The position numbers were made by a program, and so were the translations under genes. DNA of 64,000 bases from Ruegeria lacuscaerulensis (GTDB lineage Bacteria > Pseudomonadota > Alphaproteobacteria > Rhodobacterales > Rhodobacteraceae): positions 1 through 64,000 of the forward strand of contig NZ_WPZL01000018.1 in NCBI RefSeq assembly GCF_013031245.1, written 5' to 3'. Positions 43,615-53,487 of the stretch are shown here, in pieces (the first letter of the stretch is position 1; each line of letters starts with the position of its first letter). A model generated the notes under the pieces. That model saw nothing but the letters and a program-made list of their open reading frames with translations, searched no databases and had not been told where the DNA came from.

Positions 43615-44072
43615 CCTGCTCCCCCATTATCGAGCTGAACCGGCAATCCGGCTCGCACCCACCCCGGCCCGGCGGCCGAGCCCAGCATCCCTTCGGGCAC
43701 GTCGATGACGTTTGTGAATCCAGCTTCGGTCAACCTGTTGCTCATCCGGGCAGAACGCACCCCGCGCGCGCAGATCAGCGCAACAGGAGCATCCCGGTTT
43801 CCACCGGTAAGCAGCACCAACGCCTGTATGAAATCATCCCGGCGCATATCCAGCGGGTGTGCGCCCTCGCCCACGCCTGTAGCCTGCCATTCCTTGGGCG
43901 TCCGAATGTCAACCAACAGAATGTCGCCCGACAAGGCCTGATTGTGTGCTTTGGCAACAGTCAGTTTGCCGCCTGTGTAGTCCGGAGGGATCAGGCGGTA
44001 TTCCCGGACAGCAAAGCCACCGGCTAAAACGGCGCCGCCACCCAAAAGAACCCATCTTCGCGTTCGGATCAC
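43611..44072 (-). CDS. Rhodanese-domain protein with N-terminal anchor
   Basis: The 153-residue protein begins IRTRRWVLLGGGAVLAGGFA, a membrane anchor or possible Tat-like signal, followed by one rhodanese domain (ILLVDIRTPKEW and the active-site loop ICARGVRSARM with the catalytic Cys). It would face the periplasm and could act as a sulfurtransferase. It is first in a two-gene unit with the esterase (ATGA overlap), divergent from the mrp operon. Confidence 0.88.
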   Translation of the reverse strand: MIRTRRWVLLGGGAVLAGGFAVREYRLIPPDYTGGKLTVAKAHNQALSGDILLVDIRTPKEWQATGVGEGAHPLDMRRDDFIQALVLLTGGNRDAPVALICARGVRSARMSNRLTEAGFTNVIDVPEGMLGSAAGPGWVRAGLPVQLDNGGAG

Positions 44073-44230
44073 CTTATCTGCCTCACTAAACTCTGCTGTC
44101 CCGCAGTGATGCTTCTATCACAACCCGCGGCTCATTTCCGCGTCGAAATTCAGGCATCAGATCAAGTTCGCGTCATTTATTCCCACCCTAAATTCCGACC
44201 GGTCCATCGCCCAAATACGAAGTGAAAAAC

Positions 44231-44259
44231 TTGCAATAGCTGGACACTTTGAAAATTAT
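44231..44259 (+). promoter_or_regulatory. Candidate mrp promoter
   Basis: TTGCAA (44231-44236) and AATTAT (44254-44259) are 17 bases apart in the 235-base divergent gap, about 50 bases before the mrpA start. Confidence 0.5.
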
Positions 44260-44307
44260 CCTTACAAAATCAATACCACTTTGACCGCCCAGAACGGAGT
44301 ATCGCAC

Positions 44308-47178
44308 TTGTCCCTATTCCTAATCGCGGCCCTTCCCTTTCTCGGCGCTGTGTTTCCAGCCCTACTGATCAGGGCAGGACGAAATGCAGCCGCTTCTGCG
44401 GCGGGTTTGACCACTTTTCTGGCACTTATGGGGTTGCTGATACACATTCCCGCAATCATGCGCGGTGAGGTTGTTACTGCTCGGTTCGACTGGATACCGG
44501 GTTTGGGTCTGAACGCGAACTTCATGCTGGATGGGCTTGGGTTCCTGTTTGCCGGGCTGATCCTTGGCATCGGGTTGCTGATTATCCTCTATGCGCGGTT
44601 TTACCTGTCGCGCGAGGACCCGATGGGGCAGTTCTTTACCTATCTGCTGTTGTTTCAGGGCGCGATGGTCGGAATTGTCCTGTCCGACAACGTCCTTCTT
44701 TTGCTGATTTTCTGGGAGCTTACGTCTCTAAGCTCATTCCTTCTGATCGGGTATTGGAAACACCTGCCCGAAGGCCGTCAGGGCGCCCGCATGGCGCTGG
44801 CCGTCACCGGGTCCGGCGGGTTGGCGATGATCGCGGGGATGCTGATCCTCGGCAATATCGTGGGATCATATGACCTGAGTGTCATCCTGCAGAACAAAGA
44901 TCTGATTCAGGCCTCGCCCTATTACATGCCCGCTCTGATCCTGATCCTGCTGGGCTGTTTCACTAAATCGGCGCAGTTCCCGTTTCATTTCTGGTTGCCC
45001 CACGCGATGGCCGCACCAACGCCGGTTTCCGCCTATCTGCACTCGGCCACGATGGTGAAGGCCGGGCTGTTTCTGATGGCGCGGATGTGGCCGGTTCTGG
45101 CGGGTACGGATGCGTGGTTCTATATTGTCGCGACCACCGGCCTGGTGACGATGCTGATCGGAGCCTGCATCGCCCTGTTCAAGGATGATCTGAAAGCACT
45201 GCTGGCGTTTTCGACCGTCTCGCATCTGGGGCTGGTGACGATGTTGCTGGGCTTTGGCACCAAGATTGCCGCAGTCGCAGCGATATTCCACATTATCAAT
45301 CACGCGACTTTCAAATGTGCTCTGTTCATGACCGCCGGGATCGTGGATCACGAAACCGGGACCCGAGACATCAAACGTCTGGGCGGTTTGCGTCAGCTGA
45401 TGCCCATCACCTTTACCATGGGAACAATTGCCGCTCTGTCCATGGCCGGGCTTCCTCCGCTGAACGGCTTCCTGTCCAAGGAAATGATGCTTGAGGAAAC
45501 GGTCCACACTACATGGCTGCATTCTCATTATCTGGTTCCCGGTCTAGCCTTGCTGGCAGCGCTGTTCTCGGCGGCCTATTCCTTCCGCTTTGTCAGCCAC
45601 GTGTTTCTGGGGCCGCAGCGCAACGACTACCCTGCGCATCCGCACGATCCTCCGGTCGGTTTGTGGCTCGCGCCTGCATTCCTCGTGGTATTGGTCGTCC
45701 TGATCGGCCTGTATTCGAACGCCATCGTTGGCCCTCTGGTCGCAGTTGTTTCCAGCGCTGTGATTGGCGGAGAGAAACTGCCCTATTATTCGCTGAAACT
45801 GTGGCATGGCTTCACACCTGCGCTGTACATGTCGGCCGTTGCGACACTGGGCGGCCTATTTCTGCTGGCGCTGCATCGTCGCGGCGAACAACTGTGGAAT
45901 GCCCTGCCCCGGCCCGAAGCCAAGACGATCTTTGATGCCATTATCGGGGTCCTGACAACTCTCAGCCGCTGGGTAACCGACACGTTGCACAACGGCGTCA
46001 TCAGCCGTTACGCCATCATCATGATCGCCTTCACGATCGGGCTGGGCTATTACGCTTACTCCACCGGTTCAATCGGCCCTGTTACGCGCGTGCCTCTGCC
46101 CGCGCCGATCATCCCGGTCATCGGCTGGATTTGCCTTGTGGGCGCAACGCTGGCGATCATGTGGTTCCACCGCAACCGGCTGTTGTCGCTGGTGCTGATC
46201 GGCGTTGTCGGCCTGATCGTTTCGATGGCGTTCAACTATCTCTCGGCCCCGGATCTTGCTCTGACGCAGATCTCGGTCGAGGTGGTTACGATGATCCTGC
46301 TGTTGCTGTCGCTGAATTTCCTGCCCACGGATACACCCTGGGACAGCAGCGCGGCGCGGCGTTGGCGCGATGCTGCAATTTCGGTCGTAGCGGGGATCGG
46401 TTCCGGCGCGTTGATATATGCTTTGATGATGCGGGATTTCGCGTTCCCAACGATCTCGGATTTCCATCTGGCCAATTCGTACAAGGGTGGCGGCGGCACC
46501 AATGTGGTCAACGTGATCCTCGTGGACTTCCGGGGCTTTGATACATTTGGCGAAATCATCGTTCTGGGCATCGCCGCACTGATCATCTTTGCCCTGACCG
46601 AGTCCGTTCTGGGCTCGAACGTTCGCGGCTATCTGCTGAACCGCAAACCGCATTGGCCGCAATCGGGGGACTCGCATCCGCTGATGATGGTCGTGGCGAC
46701 ACGGGTAATGATGCCAATCGCGCTGATGGTCGGCGCCTATATCTTTTTCCGGGGTCATAACCAGCCGGGCGGCGGGTTCATCGCCGGCCTGGTCGTCGCG
46801 ATTGCGTTCCTGATGCAATACATGGCCAGCGGATATACCTGGGCCATTGAGCGGCAGAGATTTTACTATCACGGCACAATCGGCTGGGGTGTCCTGATTG
46901 CGGCTGCCACCGGTCTGGGCGCCTGGTTCAACGAACGTCCGTTCCTAACCAGTGATTTCGGCTACATCCACTGGCCGCCGCTGGAAGAGTTCGAATGGGC
47001 AACTGCCATCCTGTTTGACACCGGCGTGTTCCTCGCAGTTCTCGGCGCGGTGATGCTGGCGCTGGACAGCCTGTCGCGCTTTGCATGGCAGCCGGGTATG
47101 GCACAGGAATTCCCGATGGATATCAACCCGCTGCGGGACGATCCTCCGGAAGAAGAAAAAGAGAAGGAGCAGGCCTGA
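44308..47178 (+). CDS. mrpA: Mrp Na+/H+ antiporter subunit A fused to subunit B
   Basis: A 956-residue membrane protein and the largest subunit of the Mrp complex that exchanges Na+ for H+. The first 550 residues are a proton-pumping NuoL-like domain (LIFWELTSLSSFLLIGYW; HFWLPHAMAAPTPVSAYLH), then a DUF4040-like region. The last 150 residues are an MnhB domain (IFFRGHNQPGGGFIAGLVVA), so A and B are fused as in rhizobial PhaAB. TTG 44308 has GGAG at the right distance; TTG 44281 has no ribosome site. Confidence 0.94.
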   Translation: MSLFLIAALPFLGAVFPALLIRAGRNAAASAAGLTTFLALMGLLIHIPAIMRGEVVTARFDWIPGLGLNANFMLDGLGFLFAGLILGIGLLIILYARFYLSREDPMGQFFTYLLLFQGAMVGIVLSDNVLLLLIFWELTSLSSFLLIGYWKHLPEGRQGARMALAVTGSGGLAMIAGMLILGNIVGSYDLSVILQNKDLIQASPYYMPALILILLGCFTKSAQFPFHFWLPHAMAAPTPVSAYLHSATMVKAGLFLMARMWPVLAGTDAWFYIVATTGLVTMLIGACIALFKDDLKALLAFSTVSHLGLVTMLLGFGTKIAAVAAIFHIINHATFKCALFMTAGIVDHETGTRDIKRLGGLRQLMPITFTMGTIAALSMAGLPPLNGFLSKEMMLEETVHTTWLHSHYLVPGLALLAALFSAAYSFRFVSHVFLGPQRNDYPAHPHDPPVGLWLAPAFLVVLVVLIGLYSNAIVGPLVAVVSSAVIGGEKLPYYSLKLWHGFTPALYMSAVATLGGLFLLALHRRGEQLWNALPRPEAKTIFDAIIGVLTTLSRWVTDTLHNGVISRYAIIMIAFTIGLGYYAYSTGSIGPVTRVPLPAPIIPVIGWICLVGATLAIMWFHRNRLLSLVLIGVVGLIVSMAFNYLSAPDLALTQISVEVVTMILLLLSLNFLPTDTPWDSSAARRWRDAAISVVAGIGSGALIYALMMRDFAFPTISDFHLANSYKGGGGTNVVNVILVDFRGFDTFGEIIVLGIAALIIFALTESVLGSNVRGYLLNRKPHWPQSGDSHPLMMVVATRVMMPIALMVGAYIFFRGHNQPGGGFIAGLVVAIAFLMQYMASGYTWAIERQRFYYHGTIGWGVLIAAATGLGAWFNERPFLTSDFGYIHWPPLEEFEWATAILFDTGVFLAVLGAVMLALDSLSRFAWQPGMAQEFPMDINPLRDDPPEEEKEKEQA

Positions 47179-47537
47179 TGGAAGCGCTCGTAGCCTCAGC
47201 CGTAGGCATCATGACCGCTGCAGGGATTTTCCTGATCCTGCGCCGCCGAACATTCCCCGTCATTCTGGGCCTGTCCCTGATCACCTATGCGGTGAACGTG
47301 TTCCTGTTCGCAACCGGACGGCTGGCGCTGGACGCGCCCGCAGTTCTGAACAAGTACGAAGAGGTCACATATACGGACCCGCTGCCGCAGGCGCTGGTTC
47401 TGACGGCCATCGTGATCTCGTTCGGGATGACAGCAGTGATCGTGATGATCGCGCTCAGCGCCTATCTGTCGTCGAAGGATGATCATATCGACATGACCGC
47501 GCATGACAGCGTAGACGGCGCAGGAGAAGACGCATGA
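47178..47537 (+). CDS. mrpC: Mrp antiporter subunit C (NuoK-like)
   Basis: A 119-residue protein with three spans (ALVASAVGIMTAAGIFLIL; VILGLSLITYAVNVFLF; ALVLTAIVISFGMTAVIVMIALSAYL, in parts). It is homologous to NuoK, with a Glu-poor first helix and an acidic tail. TGATG overlap with mrpA and ATGA overlap with mrpD. Confidence 0.95.
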   Translation: MEALVASAVGIMTAAGIFLILRRRTFPVILGLSLITYAVNVFLFATGRLALDAPAVLNKYEEVTYTDPLPQALVLTAIVISFGMTAVIVMIALSAYLSSKDDHIDMTAHDSVDGAGEDA

Positions 47538-49078
47538 ACCACTGGATCGTTGCGCCGATCGTCTTGCCCGCGATCCTGGCCCCGTTCATCATCATGGTTC
47601 TGCGTTACCATCTGGACCTGCAACGCATCTTCTCGGTGGCGGGTGTAGTGGGTCTGCTGGGCATTGCCCTGACCATCACCGCGCAGGCTGCTGGTGGCGA
47701 CATTCAGGTCTATGAGCTGGGCGACTGGCCCGCACCGTTTGGCATCGTTCTGGTGCTGGACCGTATGTCCGCCATGATGGTGCTTCTGACCGCCCTACTG
47801 GCCCTGCCCATCGTTTTATACGCCATCGCGTCCGGCTGGGACGACCGGGGCAAACACTTCCACGCATTGTTCCATTTCCAACTGATGGGCGTCTGTGGTG
47901 CCTTCCTGACCGGCGACGCCTTCAACCTGTTCGTGTTCTTCGAGGTTCTGCTTATTGCCTCATACGGTCTGATGACGCACGGGGGCGGCTCTGTTCGGCT
48001 CAAGGCTGGGGTGCAGTATGTGGCCTACAACTTGTTGGGTTCGACCCTGTTTCTGTTCGCTCTGGGCACGCTTTATGCGGTGACTGGAACGCTGAACATG
48101 GCGGATATGGCAGTGCGCGTGGCTGAATTGCCTGCCGAGGATACCGCGCTGCTGCGCGTGGGGGCTGTGCTGCTGCTGTTGGTGTTCTGCATCAAGGCCG
48201 CCGTTCTGCCGCTACATTTCTGGCTGCCTGCCAGCTATGGCAATGCGCCGTTGCCCGTCGCTGCCCTGTTCGCGATCATGACCAAGGTCGGGGCTTATTC
48301 GATCCTGCGTATGTACACGCTGGGCTTCGGCCCCGAGGTCGAGGCAACGCAAGGCCTCGTCGGCGCGTGGCTGCAACCGGCCGCGATAGTGACTCTGGCC
48401 GTTGGAACAATCGGCATTCTGGGCGCGCAGCACATCGCGCGGATGGTGGCTTTTTGCGCCATCGCCTCAATGGGCACCCTGCTGATTGCGATTTCGCTGT
48501 TTACCGAAACTGCGACTGCTGCCGCGCTGTACTACATCTATCATTCGACACTCGCGACTGCGCTGTTGTTCCTGGTGGCCGACCTTGTGATGGAACGCCG
48601 TGGCGGTGCCATCACCCCCAAGGCACCGATGCCGCAGGGCGGGCTGATTGCGGCCCTGTTTTTCGTCGGTGCAATCGCACTGGCTGGAATGCCGCCGCTA
48701 TCGGGGTTTGTCGGTAAGCTGCTGGTGCTGGATGCTGCGCGCAACGCGCCGGACGCGAATGCAATCTGGGCGGTGATCCTGATCGGCTCGTTCGTCACCA
48801 TCGTCGGTCTGGCGCGCGCTGGTTCACTGATCTTCTGGAAAAGTCACGACGCGCAACACAACACCGAAATGGACCCGGAGAATGACGAAGGCGTTGCTGC
48901 AATACCCGCACCCGAACCGCAACCGGGTCTTGCGTTCACTGCCGTATTCGGCACCGTTCTGGGCCTTGTTCTGCTGACCCTGTTCGCGGGACCCGCACTG
49001 AACTACGCTAGCAAAACGGCAGAACAGTTATATACGCCTGAAAACTACATCTCGGCCGTATTGGGAGGAGAGGAGTAA
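47534..49078 (+). CDS. mrpD: Mrp antiporter subunit D (NuoN-like)
   Basis: A 514-residue proton-translocating subunit with about 14 spans. FVFFEVLLIASYGLM contains the key Glu, and AAVLPLHFWLPASYGNAPLPV the conserved Lys and His region. LAGMPPLSGFVGKLLV is the usual C-terminal motif. ATGA overlap with mrpC, TAATG with mrpE. Confidence 0.96.
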   Translation: MNHWIVAPIVLPAILAPFIIMVLRYHLDLQRIFSVAGVVGLLGIALTITAQAAGGDIQVYELGDWPAPFGIVLVLDRMSAMMVLLTALLALPIVLYAIASGWDDRGKHFHALFHFQLMGVCGAFLTGDAFNLFVFFEVLLIASYGLMTHGGGSVRLKAGVQYVAYNLLGSTLFLFALGTLYAVTGTLNMADMAVRVAELPAEDTALLRVGAVLLLLVFCIKAAVLPLHFWLPASYGNAPLPVAALFAIMTKVGAYSILRMYTLGFGPEVEATQGLVGAWLQPAAIVTLAVGTIGILGAQHIARMVAFCAIASMGTLLIAISLFTETATAAALYYIYHSTLATALLFLVADLVMERRGGAITPKAPMPQGGLIAALFFVGAIALAGMPPLSGFVGKLLVLDAARNAPDANAIWAVILIGSFVTIVGLARAGSLIFWKSHDAQHNTEMDPENDEGVAAIPAPEPQPGLAFTAVFGTVLGLVLLTLFAGPALNYASKTAEQLYTPENYISAVLGGEE

Positions 49079-49575
49079 TGAGACTACTGCATCGGATATT
49101 CCCCCACCCGCATCTGACTATCCTGCTGACGCTGGTTTGGATGCTATTGGCGAACGCGCCTTCGCTGAATTCTCTGGTCTTCGGGCTGATACTCGGGATC
49201 ATCATTCCCTTCATCACCCAACCCTACTGGCCTGACCGACCTAAGCTGCGCAATTGGCCGATGATCGTCGAGTATATTCTTGTGGTGCTGTGGGACATCG
49301 TAATAGCCAATATTACGGTCGCCCGGATCATCCTGTTCAAACGGGATGCCGACCGCCAACCCAACTGGGTCTGCGTTCCGCTGGAGCTACGAACGCCCGA
49401 GGCGATCACGGTTCTGGCCGGGACCATCACCATGACGCCCGGCACAGTCAGCAGTGATCTGTCAGCACACGGGCACAATCTGTTGGTCCACTGCGTCGAC
49501 GCGCCCGATCCCGACGCGGTGCGTGATCAGATCAAACACCGCTATGAGCGTCGCCTGAAGGAGATATTCGAATGA
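49078..49575 (+). CDS. mrpE: Mrp antiporter subunit E
   Basis: A 165-residue protein with two N-terminal spans (LTILLTLVWMLLAN; LVFGLILGIIIPFI) and a cytoplasmic domain with the family motif TITMTPGTVSSDL. Strong GGAGGAGAGGAG before the ATG. Needed for complex stability; no catalytic role known. Confidence 0.94.
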   Translation: MRLLHRIFPHPHLTILLTLVWMLLANAPSLNSLVFGLILGIIIPFITQPYWPDRPKLRNWPMIVEYILVVLWDIVIANITVARIILFKRDADRQPNWVCVPLELRTPEAITVLAGTITMTPGTVSSDLSAHGHNLLVHCVDAPDPDAVRDQIKHRYERRLKEIFE

Positions 49576-49841
49576 TCACCTTTGCAATCTGGTTTGCCTT
49601 TGCCTGTTTCGGCGCCGCCATCATGATGTGCCTGTGGCGGATTATTACCGCTGATGGGGTCGGCACACGCGTTCTTGCCCTGGACACAATGGTCATTAAC
49701 ACCATTGCCCTGATAATCCTCTACGGATTGGCGCTGGGAACCGAGATATTTTTCGAATCCGCTATGATCATCGCCATGCTGGGCTTTGTTTCAACCGTGG
49801 CTTACGCGCGCTTCATGCTGCGCGGTAACATTATCGAGTGA
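49572..49841 (+). CDS. mrpF: Mrp antiporter subunit F
   Basis: An 89-residue three-span protein. The motif RVLALDTMVIN holds the conserved Asp of MrpF, and FVSTVAYARFM ends the last helix. ATGA overlap with mrpE. Confidence 0.94.
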   Translation: MITFAIWFAFACFGAAIMMCLWRIITADGVGTRVLALDTMVINTIALIILYGLALGTEIFFESAMIIAMLGFVSTVAYARFMLRGNIIE

Positions 49842-49848
49842 GGGCGAC

Positions 49849-50235
49849 ATGAGTTTCATATTCGAATTCCTGATCGCGTTCTTCTTGATCGTGTCCGGCA
49901 TTTTCGGCTTTGTCGGATCCTATGGGATGATCAAGCTGAGAGACCCGATGTCCCGACTGCATGCGCCCACCAAAGCGACGACGCTGGGTGTGGGGGGAGT
50001 ATTGCTGGCATCGATCTTCCATTCAATACTGATCGAACAGCATCTTTCTCTGCATGAACTGCTGATCACGCTGTTTCTGTTCCTGACTGCCCCGATCACG
50101 GCCCTGTTCATTGCCAAATGGCATATTCACCGCCATGAATTGCCCAGCGATCTGCCGGATGCGGGCAAGGATGAGCTTTGGGCCACCCATGCAGTCGAGC
50201 AGGTCGAAGATGTCCCTGACCACAGCAAGACCTGA
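49849..50235 (+). CDS. mrpG: Mrp antiporter subunit G
   Basis: A 128-residue three-span protein. GFVGSYGMIKLRDPMSRLHAPTKATTLGV is the MrpG signature (here described in one stretch across residues 20-48), and a hydrophilic tail rich in His and Asp follows. It ends the mrp operon five bases before the SelD gene, so read-through is likely. Confidence 0.94.
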   Translation: MSFIFEFLIAFFLIVSGIFGFVGSYGMIKLRDPMSRLHAPTKATTLGVGGVLLASIFHSILIEQHLSLHELLITLFLFLTAPITALFIAKWHIHRHELPSDLPDAGKDELWATHAVEQVEDVPDHSKT

Positions 50236-50240
50236 ATTCC

Positions 50241-52400
50241 ATGCACCAACCTCCGCTACCGCTGACCCGTGATCTGGTTCTGATTGGCGGCGGGCACACA
50301 CATGCGCTTGTATTGCGCAAATGGAGTATGAACCCTCTGCCCGGCGCGCTGGTGACTGTGATCAATCCAGGTCCAACCGCCCCCTACTCTGGGATGCTGC
50401 CAGGTTTTGTCGCCGGGCATTACGACAGGTGGGAGCTGGACATTGATCTTGTGCGGCTGGCCCGTTTCGCAGGCGCACGGGTTATTCTTGGTCCGGTCGA
50501 GGGGATCGACACAGACCGCCGCCAAGTTTATGTGCCAGGTCGCCCTCCGGTAGAATTCGATGTCGCCTCGGTCAACGTGGGGATCACTTCGGACATGCCA
50601 GCCCTGCCCGGGTTTGCCGATCACGCGGTCCCGGCCAAACCCCTTGGTGCCTTCGCGGCGCGATGGGCTGAATATCTGGAGGGCACCGGCCCTGCCTCGG
50701 TCGCTGTGATCGGCGGCGGCGTCGCGGGCGTCGAACTGGTCATGGCCATGGCCCATGCCTTGCGCACCAAAGGCCGGACAGCGCAGGTGACGTTGATCGA
50801 CAATGCCTCGGCCTTGACTGCGACCGGGGCAAAGGCGGCGGCGACCATCCGCCGGGCGATGGCCGATCTGGGCGTGGACGTGATCGAAAACGTCGCCATT
50901 GCACGTATCGGTGAGGATCATATTGCCCTGACGGATGGCCGCGAGATTCCGGCCTCGTTCGTGACCGGTGCCGCCGGAGCCCGCCCGTACGATTGGATCA
51001 CCCGGACAGGGCTTGATCTAAAGGATGGGTACATTCGGGTGAACGGGCATCTGCAATCCAGCGACCCTGCGATCTTTGCAGCAGGGGATTGTGCCCACTT
51101 GTCCGAAAACCCCAGACCCAAGGCCGGCGTATATGCAGTACGTGAGGCGCCGGTCTTGTTCGATAACTTGCGCGCGGCATTGGGAGCCGGGCGAATGCGC
51201 CGGTACAGGCCTCAGAAGGATTACCTGAAACTGATATCGCTGGGCGGCAAATCGGCGCTGGCCGAACGTCTTGGCACATCTTTCAGCGGGCCGTTAATGT
51301 GGAAATGGAAGAACCACATCGACCAGACATTCATGAACAAATTCAGGGACCTGCCGCAGATGACGCGCCCTGACCTTCCACGGCACCATGCGGCAGGATT
51401 GCATGAGGCATTGGGCGAAAAGCCCATGTGCGGCGGATGCGGCGCAAAGGTCGGGCGTAATGCTCTGCAAAACGCACTCAGAGATCTGCCAGCGCCGCGG
51501 CGCACAGACGTCACTCAACTGCCCGGGGACGATGCTGCCTTGCTGACAACCGGCGGCGTGCAACAAGTCATGACCACGGACCATCTGCGTGGCTTCACCA
51601 ATGATCCTGTTTTAATGGCACGTATCGCCGCCGTTCACGCACTGGGGGATATCTGGGCAATGGGGGCCTGCCCGCAGGCCGCGACCGCGACAATCATCCT
51701 GCCGCGCATGTCGCCCGAATTACAGCACCGCACAATGGCTGAGATCATGACCACCGCCAGTGAAGTCATCGACGCGGCCGGGGCCGAGATCGTGGGCGGG
51801 CACAGTTCGATGGGTGACGAGATGACCATCGGGTTTACCCTGACCGGCCTGTGTGAGGGCGATCCGATCACGCTGTCGGGCGCGCGACCGGGTGATGCGC
51901 TGATACTGACCAAACCTCTTGGCAGCGGCGTGCTGATGGCCGCCGAAATGGCGGGTCATGCCGATGGAGCCTGGATTGCCGATGCTTTCCGCCAAATGGT
52001 GCAGCCGCAGGGTGAGGCGTCCCGCATTCTGGCCGGTGCCCATGCGATGACCGATGTGACCGGCTTTGGTCTTGCCGGACACCTGCAGGGAATATGCGAA
52101 GCCTCAGGGTGTGGGGCCACGCTCGATTTGGATACAATTCCGTTGATGGCCGGGGCGTTGAAGCTTAGCGCGCAGGGCGTACGGTCGACCATTTACAACG
52201 ATAACCGCTCGGTCGTGCCTGAACTGCCACATGGCGACAAAGTCGATCTCCTTTTCGATCCGCAAACCGCCGGAGGGTTGCTGGCCGCAGTCGCTGCAGA
52301 TCAGGCGCATGGGTTGTGCGAAGACTTGAGGCAAGCGGGTTATCCGGCGGTTATCATTGGCCATTTTACCGACACCCCGGGGGTGCGCCTTCAAAGCTGA
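50241..52400 (+). CDS. selD: FAD-dependent oxidoreductase-selenide, water dikinase fusion
   Basis: A 719-residue two-domain protein. Residues 1-390 are a pyridine-nucleotide disulfide-type flavoprotein (LVLIGGGHTHALVL for FAD, VAVIGGGVAGVELVMAM for NAD, a later IFAAGDCAHL). Residues 396-719 are SelD, which makes selenophosphate from selenide and ATP; its catalytic C-x2-K is Cys400 and Lys403 in GGCGAKV, with Cys rather than selenocysteine. The fusion is known in other bacteria; the flavoprotein may reduce a selenium compound to selenide. Convergent with mnmH, overlapping it by 10 bases. Confidence 0.93.
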   Translation: MHQPPLPLTRDLVLIGGGHTHALVLRKWSMNPLPGALVTVINPGPTAPYSGMLPGFVAGHYDRWELDIDLVRLARFAGARVILGPVEGIDTDRRQVYVPGRPPVEFDVASVNVGITSDMPALPGFADHAVPAKPLGAFAARWAEYLEGTGPASVAVIGGGVAGVELVMAMAHALRTKGRTAQVTLIDNASALTATGAKAAATIRRAMADLGVDVIENVAIARIGEDHIALTDGREIPASFVTGAAGARPYDWITRTGLDLKDGYIRVNGHLQSSDPAIFAAGDCAHLSENPRPKAGVYAVREAPVLFDNLRAALGAGRMRRYRPQKDYLKLISLGGKSALAERLGTSFSGPLMWKWKNHIDQTFMNKFRDLPQMTRPDLPRHHAAGLHEALGEKPMCGGCGAKVGRNALQNALRDLPAPRRTDVTQLPGDDAALLTTGGVQQVMTTDHLRGFTNDPVLMARIAAVHALGDIWAMGACPQAATATIILPRMSPELQHRTMAEIMTTASEVIDAAGAEIVGGHSSMGDEMTIGFTLTGLCEGDPITLSGARPGDALILTKPLGSGVLMAAEMAGHADGAWIADAFRQMVQPQGEASRILAGAHAMTDVTGFGLAGHLQGICEASGCGATLDLDTIPLMAGALKLSAQGVRSTIYNDNRSVVPELPHGDKVDLLFDPQTAGGLLAAVAADQAHGLCEDLRQAGYPAVIIGHFTDTPGVRLQS

Positions 52401-53443
52401 TCCAGAACGCGTTCAATATCCGCTGCGGTGTCTTGCAGCCCTGCCGCATCTAGTGTCGGCGCATCAATCCGGGCAATAACTTCTGCAGTTCTAGAACGGC
52501 TGGATTTTGCATAGGCCGGGTCGTAGTGCTGCTCCATCAGAGCCCGGGTCAGACCCTGCTTATCGTCAGCGTCAATCAAGGCAAGCCAGCCATCTACGAC
52601 TTCATGTCCCCTGTGAAACCGCAGCGGAGACAGGCGGTCTCGTAACCGGTCTGCGTCCGACAGGATATCGTCATAGGCGTTCACCAGGTAAGCCATGCGC
52701 GCTTCGATAGGTGCGTTGATCTGAACACGCGGCGCGACGCGCAGAGCAGCCCAAAGGCTCGGCGGAAGGATCAGCGAACCGATCTTGGAAGATTCCGCCT
52801 CGACGACCACCGGGCGCGCGCTGTCCAAAAGGCACAATGTGGCAGCCAGCGCAGACTCGAACGCCTTCTGACTGGGTTGCCCGCCCGGCATTTCCCCCAG
52901 CAAAGACCCGCGATGGTTGGCGATCCCTTCGAGATCCAGTACCTGAACTCCGCGCGCCTTCAGATGGGTTAAAAGATCCGTTTTGGCCGTGCCCGTATAA
53001 CCGTCCAACGCGATCATCCGATACGGCAGGGAATTGTCGTAGAGAAATTTTTTCACCAGCCGGCGATAGGTGCGGTACCCGCCCTCAACAACCTCCGCTC
53101 TCCAGCCGATTTGTTGCAGCATCCAGGTGAAAGAGCCTGACCGTTGCCCGCCACGCCAGCAATAGACCAAAGGTTTCCAGCCGCCTTCGTGATGAGCTAG
53201 GCTGTTCTCGATGTGATAGGCGGCATTACGAAACACCAGCGCCGCGCCCAGTTTTCGCGCCAGAAATGGGCTTTGCTGAACATAGATCGTCCCCACGTGC
53301 GCGCGTTCTTGATTGTCCAGAACCGGAAGGTTGATGGCACCCGGCAAATGGTCTTCGGCAAATTCCGCCGGGCTGCGCACATCGATAACCGTGTCAAAAT
53401 CATGCGCGTAAAGGCTGGGCAGGTCAGTGAATTTCAGAGCCAT
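52391..53443 (-). CDS. mnmH: tRNA 2-selenouridine synthase MnmH (SelU, YbbB)
   Basis: A 350-residue enzyme that replaces sulfur by selenium in 2-thiouridine at the wobble position of some tRNAs, using selenophosphate. The N-terminal rhodanese domain (VIDVRSPAEFAEDHLPGA) has the catalytic Cys95 in YCWRGGQRSGS; the C-terminal part has a P-loop-like GYTGTAKTDLL. Opposite to and overlapping selD by 10 bases, a compact two-gene selenium unit. No selA, selB or tRNA-Sec is seen, so selenium use here may be limited to tRNA. Confidence 0.95.
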   Translation of the reverse strand: MALKFTDLPSLYAHDFDTVIDVRSPAEFAEDHLPGAINLPVLDNQERAHVGTIYVQQSPFLARKLGAALVFRNAAYHIENSLAHHEGGWKPLVYCWRGGQRSGSFTWMLQQIGWRAEVVEGGYRTYRRLVKKFLYDNSLPYRMIALDGYTGTAKTDLLTHLKARGVQVLDLEGIANHRGSLLGEMPGGQPSQKAFESALAATLCLLDSARPVVVEAESSKIGSLILPPSLWAALRVAPRVQINAPIEARMAYLVNAYDDILSDADRLRDRLSPLRFHRGHEVVDGWLALIDADDKQGLTRALMEQHYDPAYAKSSRSRTAEVIARIDAPTLDAAGLQDTAADIERVLDQL

Positions 53444-53487
53444 GTCAGTGGTCTATCCTGCGTGGGCCCAATTGAAAAGGCGCTCCG

